Shown here one piece after another: positions 36,483 to 46,474 of a DNA stretch of 64,000 bases. Below the pieces are notes generated by a model that worked only from the letters and a program-made list of their open reading frames with translations, ran no database searches and was not told the DNA's origin. This DNA comes from an uncultured Cyclobacteriaceae bacterium. Its GTDB lineage: Bacteria > Bacteroidota > Bacteroidia > Cytophagales > Cyclobacteriaceae. The DNA is taken from NCBI GenBank assembly GCA_905479015.1, contig CAJQKV010000035.1, positions 1-64,000 on the forward strand, given 5' to 3'. Made by a program: the position numbers and the translations under genes. Position 1 is the stretch's first letter. Each line of letters begins with the position of its first letter.

Positions 36483-37742
36483 ATGTACGAGGGTTTAAAA
36501 GTTATTGGTTTATCTCATGATTCATCGCCTATTGCGATCAGAGAATCAGTGGCTTTTTCTGAAAATGAATGCAGAAATTTTTTGGATAGAATGCGCGAAA
36601 TCTTGGGTGTCGAGGAAGCTTTGATTCTTTCAACCTGTAATCGTACCGAAATTTACTATACCTCAGATTTAGATTTATCTAATGCCATTTTAAATTTATT
36701 AAAAATAGAAAAAGGTATTGATCAGGGGATTGACTCTTATTTCTGGAACAGGGAGAAGTTACCGGCTTTACGACATTTATTTAGGGTAGCCTTAGGGCTT
36801 GAAGCCAAAGTTCTAGGAGATATTCAAATTTCTAATCAAGTAAAAAAGGCTTATCAATGTTCTGCCGATCAGCATCTTTCTGGACCATTTTTTCACCGCT
36901 TGATGCATACTATTTTCTATACGAACAAACGAGTAGTACAGGAGACTGTTTTTCGAGATGGGGCTGCTTCGGTATCCTATGCTTGTGTAGGCTTGGTTCA
37001 ACAATTCATTCAAAATTTTTCAGATCCTAAAATTTTGGTTTTGGGATTAGGAGAAATAGGACGAGACGTTGCGGATAATATGGAGGAAATGAATGCCTCG
37101 ATTACCTTGTCTAACCGAAATGCTCAGACGACTCAAACGCTGGCCAAGCAGTATGGTTATGAAGTGCTTCCTTTTGAGGAACTACTTAAAAACATATCCA
37201 AATTTGATGTGATCATATCATCAGTCCAAGTTCCCAAGCCTCTAATTATGAAGGATCACATTCCTGAACAGTTGTTGTCTCAAAAACTATTTGTTGATTT
37301 AGCCGTGCCGAGGAGCATGGACCCCGAAATAGATACCATAGACGGAATTATACTGTATAATGTAGATCAAATAGAAGAACAAACCTCGGGCATTATCGAG
37401 CGTAGAAGGGCTGCCATAACAGAAGTTGAGCTGATCTTGGATGAGACGATTGAGGAATTCAAAAACTGGTCTTTGGAAATGGAGGTATCTCCTACCATTA
37501 AAAAACTAAAAAAAGCCTTAGAAGAGATTAGAAAGGAAGAAATTGCTCGATATGTAGGCAAGATAACTGAAGTCGAGCAGGATCTGATCGATAAGGTGAC
37601 CAAGAGTATTGTTCAAAAAGTAATCAAACTCCCTGTACTTCAATTAAAAGCCGCCTGTAAAAGGGGAGAAGCCGAAACCTTGGTTGAGGTGCTCAATGAC
37701 CTCTTCAATCTTGAGAAAGATGAATTAACTCCTAAAAAATAG
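36483..37742 (+). CDS. hemA: Glutamyl-tRNA reductase HemA
   Basis: This enzyme reduces glutamyl-tRNA(Glu) to glutamate-1-semialdehyde, the first committed step of C5-pathway tetrapyrrole synthesis. The active-site Cys is in STCNRTEIY (Cys52 with this start; E. coli Cys50). GLSHDSSPIAIRE at the N-terminus, HLFRVALGLEAKVLGD, and the NADPH site LVLGLGEIGRDVADN are all present. I chose 36483 because MYEGLKVIGLSH matches the family start and a promoter element lies between it and the earlier ATG. The dimerisation domain is complete. The WG-repeat gene starts 3 bases after the stop. Confidence 0.95.
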   Translation: MYEGLKVIGLSHDSSPIAIRESVAFSENECRNFLDRMREILGVEEALILSTCNRTEIYYTSDLDLSNAILNLLKIEKGIDQGIDSYFWNREKLPALRHLFRVALGLEAKVLGDIQISNQVKKAYQCSADQHLSGPFFHRLMHTIFYTNKRVVQETVFRDGAASVSYACVGLVQQFIQNFSDPKILVLGLGEIGRDVADNMEEMNASITLSNRNAQTTQTLAKQYGYEVLPFEELLKNISKFDVIISSVQVPKPLIMKDHIPEQLLSQKLFVDLAVPRSMDPEIDTIDGIILYNVDQIEEQTSGIIERRRAAITEVELILDETIEEFKNWSLEMEVSPTIKKLKKALEEIRKEEIARYVGKITEVEQDLIDKVTKSIVQKVIKLPVLQLKAACKRGEAETLVEVLNDLFNLEKDELTPKK

Positions 37743-37745
37743 CAT

Positions 37746-39935
37746 TTGATTGTCAGATACGACATTCGTTCGATACTTACTTTTTTTCTTGCACTGCTTT
37801 TTTATACTGGATTTGCCCAAGCGCAATATAGCTTATTAAAAAAAGACGCCTATTATGGAATTCAAGATGAAAAGGGAGCCATCGTCGTAGCCCCTGTATA
37901 TGATCAAATTGGATGGTCAAAAGGAAATTTTGAGACGGTGGGTAACTTTGTGGGCTATTCCCATCGTGGAAAATGGGGCTTGTTAAATATTAAAACAAAG
38001 AAAATATCGGCGGCCATCTATTATAAATTGTCGGTGATTGACGGGGGCTATATTCTTGCTTCGATCAAGGGAAATTTAAGTAACCAATTATTTTACGGCA
38101 TTATCGATTCGAAAGGGTCTATCAAGATCAGTTGTAATTATTTTTCAATTGAGTCCAAGTCTCTGGGTTATGTAGTCTCAACTTATGACTATGGAGCTAT
38201 AAAAAAGGGGTTTTACGATAATGAATTCAACTTAATCTTGCCGCCCAAACATAAAGAAATTAAGGTTGTTAATGAACATGTAGTAATGGCCCAAAATTTT
38301 TTAAATAAATGGGCGTTATTTCGAAAAGACGGAATAGAAAGTCCATTCCAAGATTTTGATCAATTTGCAGTTATTGCTGAGGGAATCCGCGTGGAAAAAG
38401 GAGGTAAATTCGGTTTATTAGATTTAGAGGGAGGGGTCGCATTACTCGAAACAGAATATAAACAGATAAATGGAGTAAAAGAGGGGGTCAGTTTTCCTTT
38501 ATGGGAAGCTCGAAATTTTGATTTAAAGCCTATCATAACGCTCAGGGCAGACTCACTTCGATTCGATGCAGGCATCCTTGTGGCTTATTGTAATGGGAGC
38601 GAAGAACGGTTAATCAACCCATCTTCAAATAAGGTTATTAGGAGTGTCCAAAAGACTAATTTTCAAACCAAAGGTTTTGTATTGACTCATCATAAGCCGA
38701 CCCATACTTGGTCGGTTACAGATACCGAAGGCAAACCTTTTATTTTGGGAAAAGATTCAATTCACTACGATGCGCCCTTTTTTTATGCATTTTTGAAAGG
38801 AAAATGGGAGGTTTATAATCAATTTGGTTCCAAGCTTTCAGACAAAGCGTATCAGGATATTTCTGCCCAGTTGTTTTCGATGATTCCGGTTAAAAATCAT
38901 CAATTTTGGGGCTTTCTAGATTTTAAAGGAGATGAAATTATTTCTTTAAAATATGATTCGATAGGCGCAGGCTATCACCATAAAATAGCCATTAATTATT
39001 TGGGTAAATGGGGTGTGATAGATCTTTTTGAACATTGGATCGTGGCGCCAATATTTGATGAATTATCTATCGGCCCCTATGGTATTATTGCCAGAGATAA
39101 AGAAATTACTACGTTTCTTTCCTTGGAAGGCGACGCCATCTATCAGATTAAGGGTGATATTTTCGATCGGGGTTCATATTTAGAAATAAGGAATCATTCG
39201 GATCAAAGAGGCGGCATCATATCTCTCCAAGGAGAAGTTCTTTTAGATTCATTTTACGATGCCGTGGGCCAAATGGGCGACCTATTTTGGGGTAAAGACG
39301 GTCGAGGTACCGTGTTAATAGATGAATTTGGAGAGTACCGGGTCATTCCTGAGGATGACATCAGTCAGGTACTCAATTATTGTGCAGGGCTCTATATGAT
39401 TAAAAAAGATGGAAAGTATGGCTTTATTAATGAAAAAGGCAATTTAAGGATAGCCAATCGTTATGATAGTTTGCTTTGCTTTTCTGATGCGCGTATTGGC
39501 TATAAATTGGGTAACAAATGGGGGTTTATAGATGCTCAGGAGAGATTGGTCATACAACCGATATACGATCAAGTATTCCCTTTTGAGGACGGTGTAGCCG
39601 TAGTTCGTCAAAAGGATAAATATGGTCTGATAGACCCTTCAGGTAAGCTCATTCTTTCTTTAAAATATGTAAGTATTGATCAGTCACGTGGCAACTATTT
39701 ACTCAAAGACGTCAAGGGGGCTATAGGGATTGCGAACGCATCTGGGGATATCATGTTGCGGACCGATTATGAGAAGATCATCCCTATTGGGGAGGATTTG
39801 TTAGTGGTTACTCAGGAGCATAGGGTCGGCTTGATGAATTATGCGGGCTACATGAAACTGGCCTTTAAATATGCATCTATTGAGAGAAGGCATCAATATT
39901 TAATTATAAGACACTTACCGGACAAACAAGGATGA
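37746..39935 (+). CDS. Exported WG-repeat protein
   Basis: This is a 729-residue protein made almost wholly of WG (KWG) repeats after a signal peptide ending FAQA. Repeats seen include GKWGLLN, GKFGLLD, FWGFLDF, GKWGVID, GKYGFIN, NKWGFID and DKYGLID, each about 45-60 residues. The repeats are thought to form beta structures; their function is unknown. No ATG or GTG fits the signal peptide, so a TTG at 37746 is the probable start, 3 bases after hemA, which implies cotranscription and perhaps translational coupling. The 3' end overlaps the convergent M16 gene by 21 bases. Confidence 0.85.
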   Translation: MIVRYDIRSILTFFLALLFYTGFAQAQYSLLKKDAYYGIQDEKGAIVVAPVYDQIGWSKGNFETVGNFVGYSHRGKWGLLNIKTKKISAAIYYKLSVIDGGYILASIKGNLSNQLFYGIIDSKGSIKISCNYFSIESKSLGYVVSTYDYGAIKKGFYDNEFNLILPPKHKEIKVVNEHVVMAQNFLNKWALFRKDGIESPFQDFDQFAVIAEGIRVEKGGKFGLLDLEGGVALLETEYKQINGVKEGVSFPLWEARNFDLKPIITLRADSLRFDAGILVAYCNGSEERLINPSSNKVIRSVQKTNFQTKGFVLTHHKPTHTWSVTDTEGKPFILGKDSIHYDAPFFYAFLKGKWEVYNQFGSKLSDKAYQDISAQLFSMIPVKNHQFWGFLDFKGDEIISLKYDSIGAGYHHKIAINYLGKWGVIDLFEHWIVAPIFDELSIGPYGIIARDKEITTFLSLEGDAIYQIKGDIFDRGSYLEIRNHSDQRGGIISLQGEVLLDSFYDAVGQMGDLFWGKDGRGTVLIDEFGEYRVIPEDDISQVLNYCAGLYMIKKDGKYGFINEKGNLRIANRYDSLLCFSDARIGYKLGNKWGFIDAQERLVIQPIYDQVFPFEDGVAVVRQKDKYGLIDPSGKLILSLKYVSIDQSRGNYLLKDVKGAIGIANASGDIMLRTDYEKIIPIGEDLLVVTQEHRVGLMNYAGYMKLAFKYASIERRHQYLIIRHLPDKQG

Positions 39936-41174
39936 TTTGTCTGGATCCAGATAATATTTTTGTATCATTTCGGATATGTCTTTAGGCCGAATGTTATCTA
40001 TGGTTTCTAAAGAGGTGGTTAAAAAATGGTGAGGTATGTCATTCACAAAAAGGAGGGTGTACATAGAGGCAACATCTAAGATGGAATTCATAGAGCTCAA
40101 AAACTTTCCTCTTAGGAAATTTTTGAGCATATCAACTTCTGAAAGAGAAGGATAGTTTTGAGCAAGTTCAGTAATAATCTCGTGAATGGCTTCTAATGAA
40201 TCTTCGGCATTATCGCTTTTCATTTCTGTTGAAATTGTCCAGTAAGATGCATTTTGAGCATGTGTAATGGATGAATAGACCCCATACGTTAATCCTTTTT
40301 CTTCTCTTAATTTTTTCATGAGGCGGGATCCGAAAAACCCACCTAAAAGTTTATTGGCCACTGTTAATTTATGGATATCTTGATCCCCTCTATGGATGGT
40401 TTGGGCACCCATCCTGAGCGAAGCCTGCACACTATCTGAACGTTCGATCGTTTGGTGACCATGACTGGGTTGGATCTCGAAACTAGTCATTTGTTCGTCA
40501 CCTTTATTTATATTGCCTAAAAGTAGGGCTGTTTTTTCGATAATCTTTTCATCAATATCACCGCAAAGCACCACCTTCGGATTATTTTGGAATTGTAACT
40601 GAAAAAAATCTTTGATTTCAAACAGAGATCTTTGTTTGATCTCTGCTTCTTTTATAGAACGGCCATAGGGGTGGGTCGCACCAAACAGTAATTCATGAAA
40701 GTATGAAGTAGCGAAATAGGTGTTTTTCGCAAGTTGCATCTTTATTTGTTCCGCTTTTAAATTCTTAATGACCTCGAACTCGTGGGTCGGAAAGCTGGGT
40801 GTAAAAAGTATTTCTTGTAGTAAAGAGAGACTTGAGTGAATATGCTTTTGAGTAGCGAAAAGACGAATACTGGTACCATCAACTGCGGTTTGTATTTCTA
40901 TGTGAGCCCCCATATGTTCAAAAGCCAACGCTATTTCCTCTCCATTTTTGGTAGTGGTCCCCTCAAGAAGCATTTTACCTGTTAAAAAAGCAACACCTGG
41001 ATTTTTTTCAAACCAACTACCACTTCGGAAAATAATTTCTATCGAGCAGATGGGATGTTGTTTGTCTGGAATGACAAGACCCTCAATGTGGTCATTCAAT
41101 ATGATTTTACGGTAGGTCCTAAAATTAAAATTCTTTACGGGAAAAGATGCGGGCGCAAGAGTCCGATCTATCAT
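39915..41174 (-). CDS. M16-family (insulinase-like) protein lacking the zinc motif
   Basis: This 419-residue protein has the two-domain fold of M16 peptidases, recognisable in GVAFLTGKMLLEGT (60-73), HPYGRSI and KLREEKGLTYGVYSS. The zinc-binding HxxEH that should lie around residues 63-67 is replaced by FLTGK, so it cannot be an active M16 peptidase alone. Related inactive subunits pair with active ones in mitochondrial and bacterial processing peptidases. There is no signal peptide. It overlaps porV by 4 bases in a porU-porV-M16 operon. Confidence 0.87.
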   Translation of the reverse strand: MIDRTLAPASFPVKNFNFRTYRKIILNDHIEGLVIPDKQHPICSIEIIFRSGSWFEKNPGVAFLTGKMLLEGTTTKNGEEIALAFEHMGAHIEIQTAVDGTSIRLFATQKHIHSSLSLLQEILFTPSFPTHEFEVIKNLKAEQIKMQLAKNTYFATSYFHELLFGATHPYGRSIKEAEIKQRSLFEIKDFFQLQFQNNPKVVLCGDIDEKIIEKTALLLGNINKGDEQMTSFEIQPSHGHQTIERSDSVQASLRMGAQTIHRGDQDIHKLTVANKLLGGFFGSRLMKKLREEKGLTYGVYSSITHAQNASYWTISTEMKSDNAEDSLEAIHEIITELAQNYPSLSEVDMLKNFLRGKFLSSMNSILDVASMYTLLFVNDIPHHFLTTSLETIDNIRPKDISEMIQKYYLDPDKSSLFVR

Positions 41175-42379
41175 GAAGAGATGTCGAGGGTTTCTTTTTT
41201 ATTGAAATTAAACAAGAAAGACAACCTGAGGGTATCTCCTAATGGATTGTTTTGTTCTTGAGGAATGAGATAAGATAAGTCGAGGCCAAAGGTCGAATAC
41301 CGTACTCCAAAGCCTACGGTAAAATATTTTCTAGCCCCTTTATTTTCATGTTCATAAAAATAACCTATCCTGGCAGCTACCATTTCTCCGTACCAGTATT
41401 CAGTACCTACAGAAAAAGTAAGTTCTTGCATTTCCTCACTGAATCCATTGGGGGCATCATTAAAAGAACCAAATGTACCACTGATAAACGGACGGTTGGG
41501 ATCCTTACCCGATGAAATGGTAGGGTTGTCATTACTGTCTCGGATAATAGTTCCGTCGAGGTCTCGCGCATAAATAGGAGGCGTAGGCACCAATAGTTTG
41601 TTAATATCGAAGATAAAGGTAAAAGAGTTATACTGATCTAAATTCATTTTTAGTGCCGTCCCAATCCTCAGATTGGCTGGGATAAAATCTTCAAATTCTT
41701 CACTGGTATAACTGATCTTTTGACCTAAATTAGAGATGTGAGCACCTAAGGAAAAGTCAGTATCTAAACCTCTTATAACCAGTGGTTTAATATAATAAAA
41801 ACCTAAGTCAAAGGCAAGACTTTTGCCCGAATTTGCACTGGGGGCCCCTGTGCTGTTTCCCAATAAGTTAGACCAAATGTACCTAATACTCAGTCCCCCA
41901 CTTAGATTTTCGGTTAATTTCCTAGAGTAAGTGGCATCAAAGGATAATTCACGCGGGTTTTCAATGCCAATGGGTAATCCAGTTACATCGGTGAGTTGAA
42001 TTTCCCCTAAATCAAAATATCTCATACTGATACCAAATGCTTGAATTTGATCAATTCTTTTATAGTAAGTGAGATAATTGAGAGACATATCGTCTACGAT
42101 ATTGCCCAACCAGGGTGAGTAGGAAAAAGAGAAACCTGAGCTAAAATCAATAAAAGCAAGTTTCGCATTATTCCAATGAATACTATGGGCATCAGGACTC
42201 GTAGCTACACCAGCATCACCTAAAGCAGATCCTCTGCTGTCTGGAGCAAAGCTGACAAATGGAACGGCAACTGAAATGGGATTGTCTCCTTCTTGTCCGG
42301 TAACACGTACTTGTCCTTTGGCAAAAATAGGGAGCCAAATAATGGAAATAAAAAATAAAAATACTTTTATGATTTGCAT
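41171..42379 (-). CDS. porV: Type IX secretion outer-membrane protein PorV
   Basis: This is a 402-residue beta-barrel protein, homologous to PorV/LptO, that shuttles type IX cargo from the translocon to the sortase PorU. The signal peptide ends FAKGQ. The conserved N-terminal region VPFVSFAPDSRGSALGDAGVATSPDAHSIHWN is diagnostic. Alternating strands and a C-terminal strand ending in aromatic residues fit a FadL-like barrel. It follows porU by 19 bp and overlaps the M16 homologue. Confidence 0.94.
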   Translation of the reverse strand: MQIIKVFLFFISIIWLPIFAKGQVRVTGQEGDNPISVAVPFVSFAPDSRGSALGDAGVATSPDAHSIHWNNAKLAFIDFSSGFSFSYSPWLGNIVDDMSLNYLTYYKRIDQIQAFGISMRYFDLGEIQLTDVTGLPIGIENPRELSFDATYSRKLTENLSGGLSIRYIWSNLLGNSTGAPSANSGKSLAFDLGFYYIKPLVIRGLDTDFSLGAHISNLGQKISYTSEEFEDFIPANLRIGTALKMNLDQYNSFTFIFDINKLLVPTPPIYARDLDGTIIRDSNDNPTISSGKDPNRPFISGTFGSFNDAPNGFSEEMQELTFSVGTEYWYGEMVAARIGYFYEHENKGARKYFTVGFGVRYSTFGLDLSYLIPQEQNNPLGDTLRLSFLFNFNKKETLDISS

Positions 42380-42398
42380 TTTATAAGGTAAAGTTAGT

Positions 42399-45300
42399 TC
42401 AATTATTTATTAGTAAACGCTCAATAGCGGTTCCTTTTGCTTGATCAAGCGTACTTGAAACTTCGATCCGGTACAAATAAATTCCTTTTCTAAATGTGCC
42501 AGGCGGAAAAGGTAAATAGAGGTCATCAATTTTTTTAGGGCTGTCATCAACTTCAAATAATTCTTTGCTGATGATATTTCCTCGGGTGTCATATATTATA
42601 AGTTCAATTTCTAAAGCTTCACCTATTCGATCATGTTCAAATGTAAAAGTGGTGCCATCTATGGCTGGGTTGGGATAGTTCATCACATTGTAAAGCAATA
42701 ATTTCGGCTCATTGGAAACTATAAAGTTAACGGAGCGATAAGAGGTGTTATTGTGTATATCTGAAATTTTTAGGGTCGCTGTGTGATTTCCAATGGACAT
42801 GTTTCGCAACGGGAACGTGATCCTTCCTGACTGGTAAGTATCTAGATCGGCCACATAATAATCATTTAAAACATAGAGGCTCCCATCTTCCATGGTTAAG
42901 GTAATATCTTGATTGATACCGATACCTGATGTATTGATGCCACTTTCGTCTGTTATTTTAGCAATAAAAAGCACATTTTCTCCTACCACATCTCCCTCAT
43001 TGAACGAGTCATCATTGATGTAAAGGCTAATTGCAGGGCTTTCATTGTCTACAGCAGGATTTTCTGCTGTATTACCCATTACAAAATCTTTAAAAAAGCC
43101 TGTAGCATCACTGGTAAGCTCATCATTTTGGGCATACATTATAATTTTCCCAGATTCAAACCGATAACTGATGTTTTTGGGAACTATAAATTCAATAGAA
43201 AAATGACCGTTGGAGACGGTGGCCTGACCCTCAAAAATTTTATTTTCTCTGACCGCATACGTAAATGTAGGGTTTTCCTGACCCAAGGTCTCTTTTTCAG
43301 TGATTCGATCATAAACGGAAACATTTACACTTCCATTGAAATCTGCAAGAAATAGGCTGTCAATTGATTGAACAGATCCATTAAACCTTATTTTTTCAAG
43401 TGCACTTAAGGTATCGGTACCCAAATCGATAACATTCAATCCGTTGATGCTATCAATGATGATTTTATTTTTTGGATACTGGAGTTGTAACATGGGGTCC
43501 CCTAGTAATGAAAAATTGCGGTTATTCACACCAGAAACGCTTTCATTTTTGGTGAGTCTTATGATGTCCCCTAACCTTAAGAAGGATCCATTTTCAGTTT
43601 TGAATAAATTTTTATGAAATGCCTCGTTGACCAATTCATTTGAAGAAGCATAAACGGGCCGGGTGGTGGTCAACAGGGCAATGGCCCCACCATTTTCGTT
43701 GAGCAAGAGCTTTTCGGCACCTGAGGTATTAATTGATGGATCGTCATATCTACCAAATTCACAGGTTGCGGTTAAGAACAGGGGTAAATAAAAACGATTG
43801 GTTAAATCATTAACGAGCGTCGCATCCAAGATATTTTCGATGGCCCATTGGCTTTCATTACCATGACCCAGATAATCTACCATAAAGGTACCTTCTTCAA
43901 TTGCGTTGATCAGCGCTTCCCTGGTGAGAAGGGCAGATTCCCGACTGGCGAGAACTTCTTGTGGGAATGCATCTATGTATAATTTGTTCAGCTGGGTTTG
44001 TGGTTGAAAATCATTAAAATAATCTGCAAGGGTTTCAGCAGCCCTTTGATGGAGATTGGCATCTCCATCATCAGCCACATAGGTGATGCTGTTTTTCCAA
44101 GAGCCATACATTCTTTCGCTAGCAGCATAACGAATGATTTTATCAGTCATGTTTTTGGCCTCTTCTTGGGTCTTGACTGGAAGTCTGCCAATCCCAATTT
44201 CTAAACTATGATTGCCCTCGTTATTTTCGATCCATAGTCCCTCATCCTCTTCCAAAAATCCAAAATAATCGTCTGAAGAATAACTATTGATCGGGTTGAT
44301 GGAATTTCTAGATTCATAAACAGGAACAAAGTTTGTGTTATTGGGTATTCGATCTTTGTAATCAAAAGAACAATCTCCCATGAGTAACACATAGCGAAAA
44401 CTATTATTGAGACTTCGATAAAACTTAATTGCATCGCGTAGGGCCGTAAGGTCTTGCATGCCCGATGAAAATTCATTGTAAATCTGGTTAGTTGTGACTA
44501 CTGCAACATCTAGCTGATCATGGGTTGAATGAAAACGGGCGAGTCTCTCAGCAGATGCGATAAATTTGGGATGGGTAATGATGAGGCCGTCCCTTGGATT
44601 CAGGCCTGAGATGTATTGGTTCATAATTGGATGAAAGGCGATGGGTTGGGGTAAGTTTTGATTTGAAAATGCTACAAAGCGTTGTTGATCATGATTTAAG
44701 GTCGTATACTTATGACTACTCCCCACTGAGTGAAGGGGCAAACTCTCCACCAGACGGTGCGTGATGTCCCAGACTTCTATTTCCTCATCACTGATGACTT
44801 CGTAGGTGATCGTATCCTCTTCCAATAAGGGATTTGAAAATAGCATAAAGCCATTATGAAGGACTAAATCGGTGGCATAGGTCAGGACGATCTGATCTAA
44901 ATAGCCAATAAGCACATCATAGCCTGAAACCACAGGGAGTTTTAGGGTCAAGATCGTTGTACCATCATTGACCAAAAATTTGAAAATTTCATTTTGAATA
45001 TCCCCTTTTAAATCATAAGTAGAACCTGATTTCGTGTTAATACCCTCATAGCTTATGAGTCCTAATAAAGTTTCATTATTATAAATCTCAAAGGCACCTG
45101 CTAAGTCGCTTCTGCCCACGACTTTAATGAAGGCTTTGATGGTATCTACTGCGCCCTCAGTTTGGAAATTATAGCTTCTACTTTCTCCTGCTTTAAAATA
45201 AGCTTCAAACCAGTCTCTACCTGAATTTCCCAACAAGTTTACTTCATCTAATTCATGTGCTTTACGGGCGATATAGGATGAAATAATGCTATTTCTTATA

Positions 45301-45749
45301 TCATAAGTAGGCGCTTCAGTTACCCTCGTACCTTCGGGACCCTGTGCCGTGATGAAGTAATAAGCGGTATCAGAAAAAATATTTTTTTCAAATTGCCAAA
45401 GATCATCTTTCCAAGCCCAATCATTGGGTCCATTTGCATAAAAGAGCAGAAAGTCGTTATCATCGAAAACACCATCTTCAAGACCGTAGCCTTTGAGGCT
45501 ATTTTCAATCAGTCCTCGAGGTCTTTCTTCATGATTGGCTTGCGGAAGCATGCCTATCCCGTTACCAAAAACTTTGAGAGTATTAGGTTGGCGGTAATCA
45601 ATCCCTATTTGATCAAGAAAATTTTTATCAATCTTATAGATTCCCTCTTGAGTAACCCCAATTTTATACCAAAAGCCTTGATCAAACAAAGCGGTTTGTC
45701 CTACCGATCCAAGCGGGATAAAAAAAAGCAAAGCATATAAGAATTTCAC
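42399..45749 (-). CDS. porU: Type IX secretion sortase PorU
   Basis: This is a gingipain-type (C25) cysteine peptidase that removes C-terminal sorting domains from type IX cargo and attaches the cargo to surface lipopolysaccharide. The 1116-residue length fits. His629 in YLGHGNES and Cys663 in TATCEFG form the catalytic dyad with spacing close to that of Porphyromonas PorU. The chain ends in an Ig-like domain and a sorting-domain-like tail (MNYPNPAIDGTTF ... GIYLYRIEV). The signal peptide is MKFLYALLFFIPLGSVG. It is the first gene of the porU-porV operon. Confidence 0.95.
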   Translation of the reverse strand: MKFLYALLFFIPLGSVGQTALFDQGFWYKIGVTQEGIYKIDKNFLDQIGIDYRQPNTLKVFGNGIGMLPQANHEERPRGLIENSLKGYGLEDGVFDDNDFLLFYANGPNDWAWKDDLWQFEKNIFSDTAYYFITAQGPEGTRVTEAPTYDIRNSIISSYIARKAHELDEVNLLGNSGRDWFEAYFKAGESRSYNFQTEGAVDTIKAFIKVVGRSDLAGAFEIYNNETLLGLISYEGINTKSGSTYDLKGDIQNEIFKFLVNDGTTILTLKLPVVSGYDVLIGYLDQIVLTYATDLVLHNGFMLFSNPLLEEDTITYEVISDEEIEVWDITHRLVESLPLHSVGSSHKYTTLNHDQQRFVAFSNQNLPQPIAFHPIMNQYISGLNPRDGLIITHPKFIASAERLARFHSTHDQLDVAVVTTNQIYNEFSSGMQDLTALRDAIKFYRSLNNSFRYVLLMGDCSFDYKDRIPNNTNFVPVYESRNSINPINSYSSDDYFGFLEEDEGLWIENNEGNHSLEIGIGRLPVKTQEEAKNMTDKIIRYAASERMYGSWKNSITYVADDGDANLHQRAAETLADYFNDFQPQTQLNKLYIDAFPQEVLASRESALLTREALINAIEEGTFMVDYLGHGNESQWAIENILDATLVNDLTNRFYLPLFLTATCEFGRYDDPSINTSGAEKLLLNENGGAIALLTTTRPVYASSNELVNEAFHKNLFKTENGSFLRLGDIIRLTKNESVSGVNNRNFSLLGDPMLQLQYPKNKIIIDSINGLNVIDLGTDTLSALEKIRFNGSVQSIDSLFLADFNGSVNVSVYDRITEKETLGQENPTFTYAVRENKIFEGQATVSNGHFSIEFIVPKNISYRFESGKIIMYAQNDELTSDATGFFKDFVMGNTAENPAVDNESPAISLYINDDSFNEGDVVGENVLFIAKITDESGINTSGIGINQDITLTMEDGSLYVLNDYYVADLDTYQSGRITFPLRNMSIGNHTATLKISDIHNNTSYRSVNFIVSNEPKLLLYNVMNYPNPAIDGTTFTFEHDRIGEALEIELIIYDTRGNIISKELFEVDDSPKKIDDLYLPFPPGTFRKGIYLYRIEVSSTLDQAKGTAIERLLINN

Positions 45750-45784
45750 TTCTTTATTTAACGGTTTTAAATCTATAAAATTAT

Positions 45785-46474
45785 TTATTTACCTAAAATT
45801 TTATGCACTGCAGGCATATTTGAAAGCAATGATAGCATAAGGTAGATAGGAATCATATAGGGTAAAAACTTAAGCTGAAACAGGGCCAGTCCTATGATCA
45901 TCACCAGCAGGGTCAAGTACCTCAGCTCATTACCGCTCAAAACCATAGATGTAAATTTGAAACTGAGCATTTTAATGGGTGCGATCATGAGTAGACTTAC
46001 TGAAAGACTATAAATTGGGGTGAAATAAATCCAGGAAACCAGAAAGGATGCCTTGACAATGGTTACTGTGAGTAGGGCTGCGGCGGGTGTAGGCAATCCA
46101 ATAAACGCATCCGATTGGGTCGAGTCTAAATTAAATTTAGCCAATCTGAAGGCAGCAAAAACAGGAATCAATGCGGAGCTGTAAGCCAACCAATGAAAAT
46201 TATTAGGCGTTAAGGCAGCCCACTTAAACAGGAACAATGCAGGGAGCACACCAAAAGTAACCATATCGGCCAAAGAGTCTAATTCTTTCCCAAATGAGCT
46301 GGTAGACTGAAATAATTTTGCAGTGAAGCCATCTAAAAAGTCAAAAACACCGGCAATCATTACAAAATAAATGGTATGTTGGTAATTACCCTCAAAAACA
46401 TTTATGATGCCCAGCACTCCCGTCAATAGATTGAGTGCGGTGAGGAAGTTGGGTATGTGCCTAAATATATTCAA
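45785..46474 (-). CDS. pssA: CDP-diacylglycerol-serine O-phosphatidyltransferase
   Basis: This membrane enzyme makes phosphatidylserine, the precursor of phosphatidylethanolamine. At 229 residues with about six to eight hydrophobic segments it fits the type II Pss group. The CDP-alcohol phosphotransferase motif is complete: DFLDGFTAKLFQSTSSFG followed by ELDSLAD, giving the DxxDGxxA...GxxxD...D pattern. The preceding NFLTALNLLTG is typical of PssA. It overlaps the upstream MBL hydrolase gene by 4 bases. Confidence 0.92.
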   Translation of the reverse strand: MNIFRHIPNFLTALNLLTGVLGIINVFEGNYQHTIYFVMIAGVFDFLDGFTAKLFQSTSSFGKELDSLADMVTFGVLPALFLFKWAALTPNNFHWLAYSSALIPVFAAFRLAKFNLDSTQSDAFIGLPTPAAALLTVTIVKASFLVSWIYFTPIYSLSVSLLMIAPIKMLSFKFTSMVLSGNELRYLTLLVMIIGLALFQLKFLPYMIPIYLMLSLLSNMPAVHKILGK

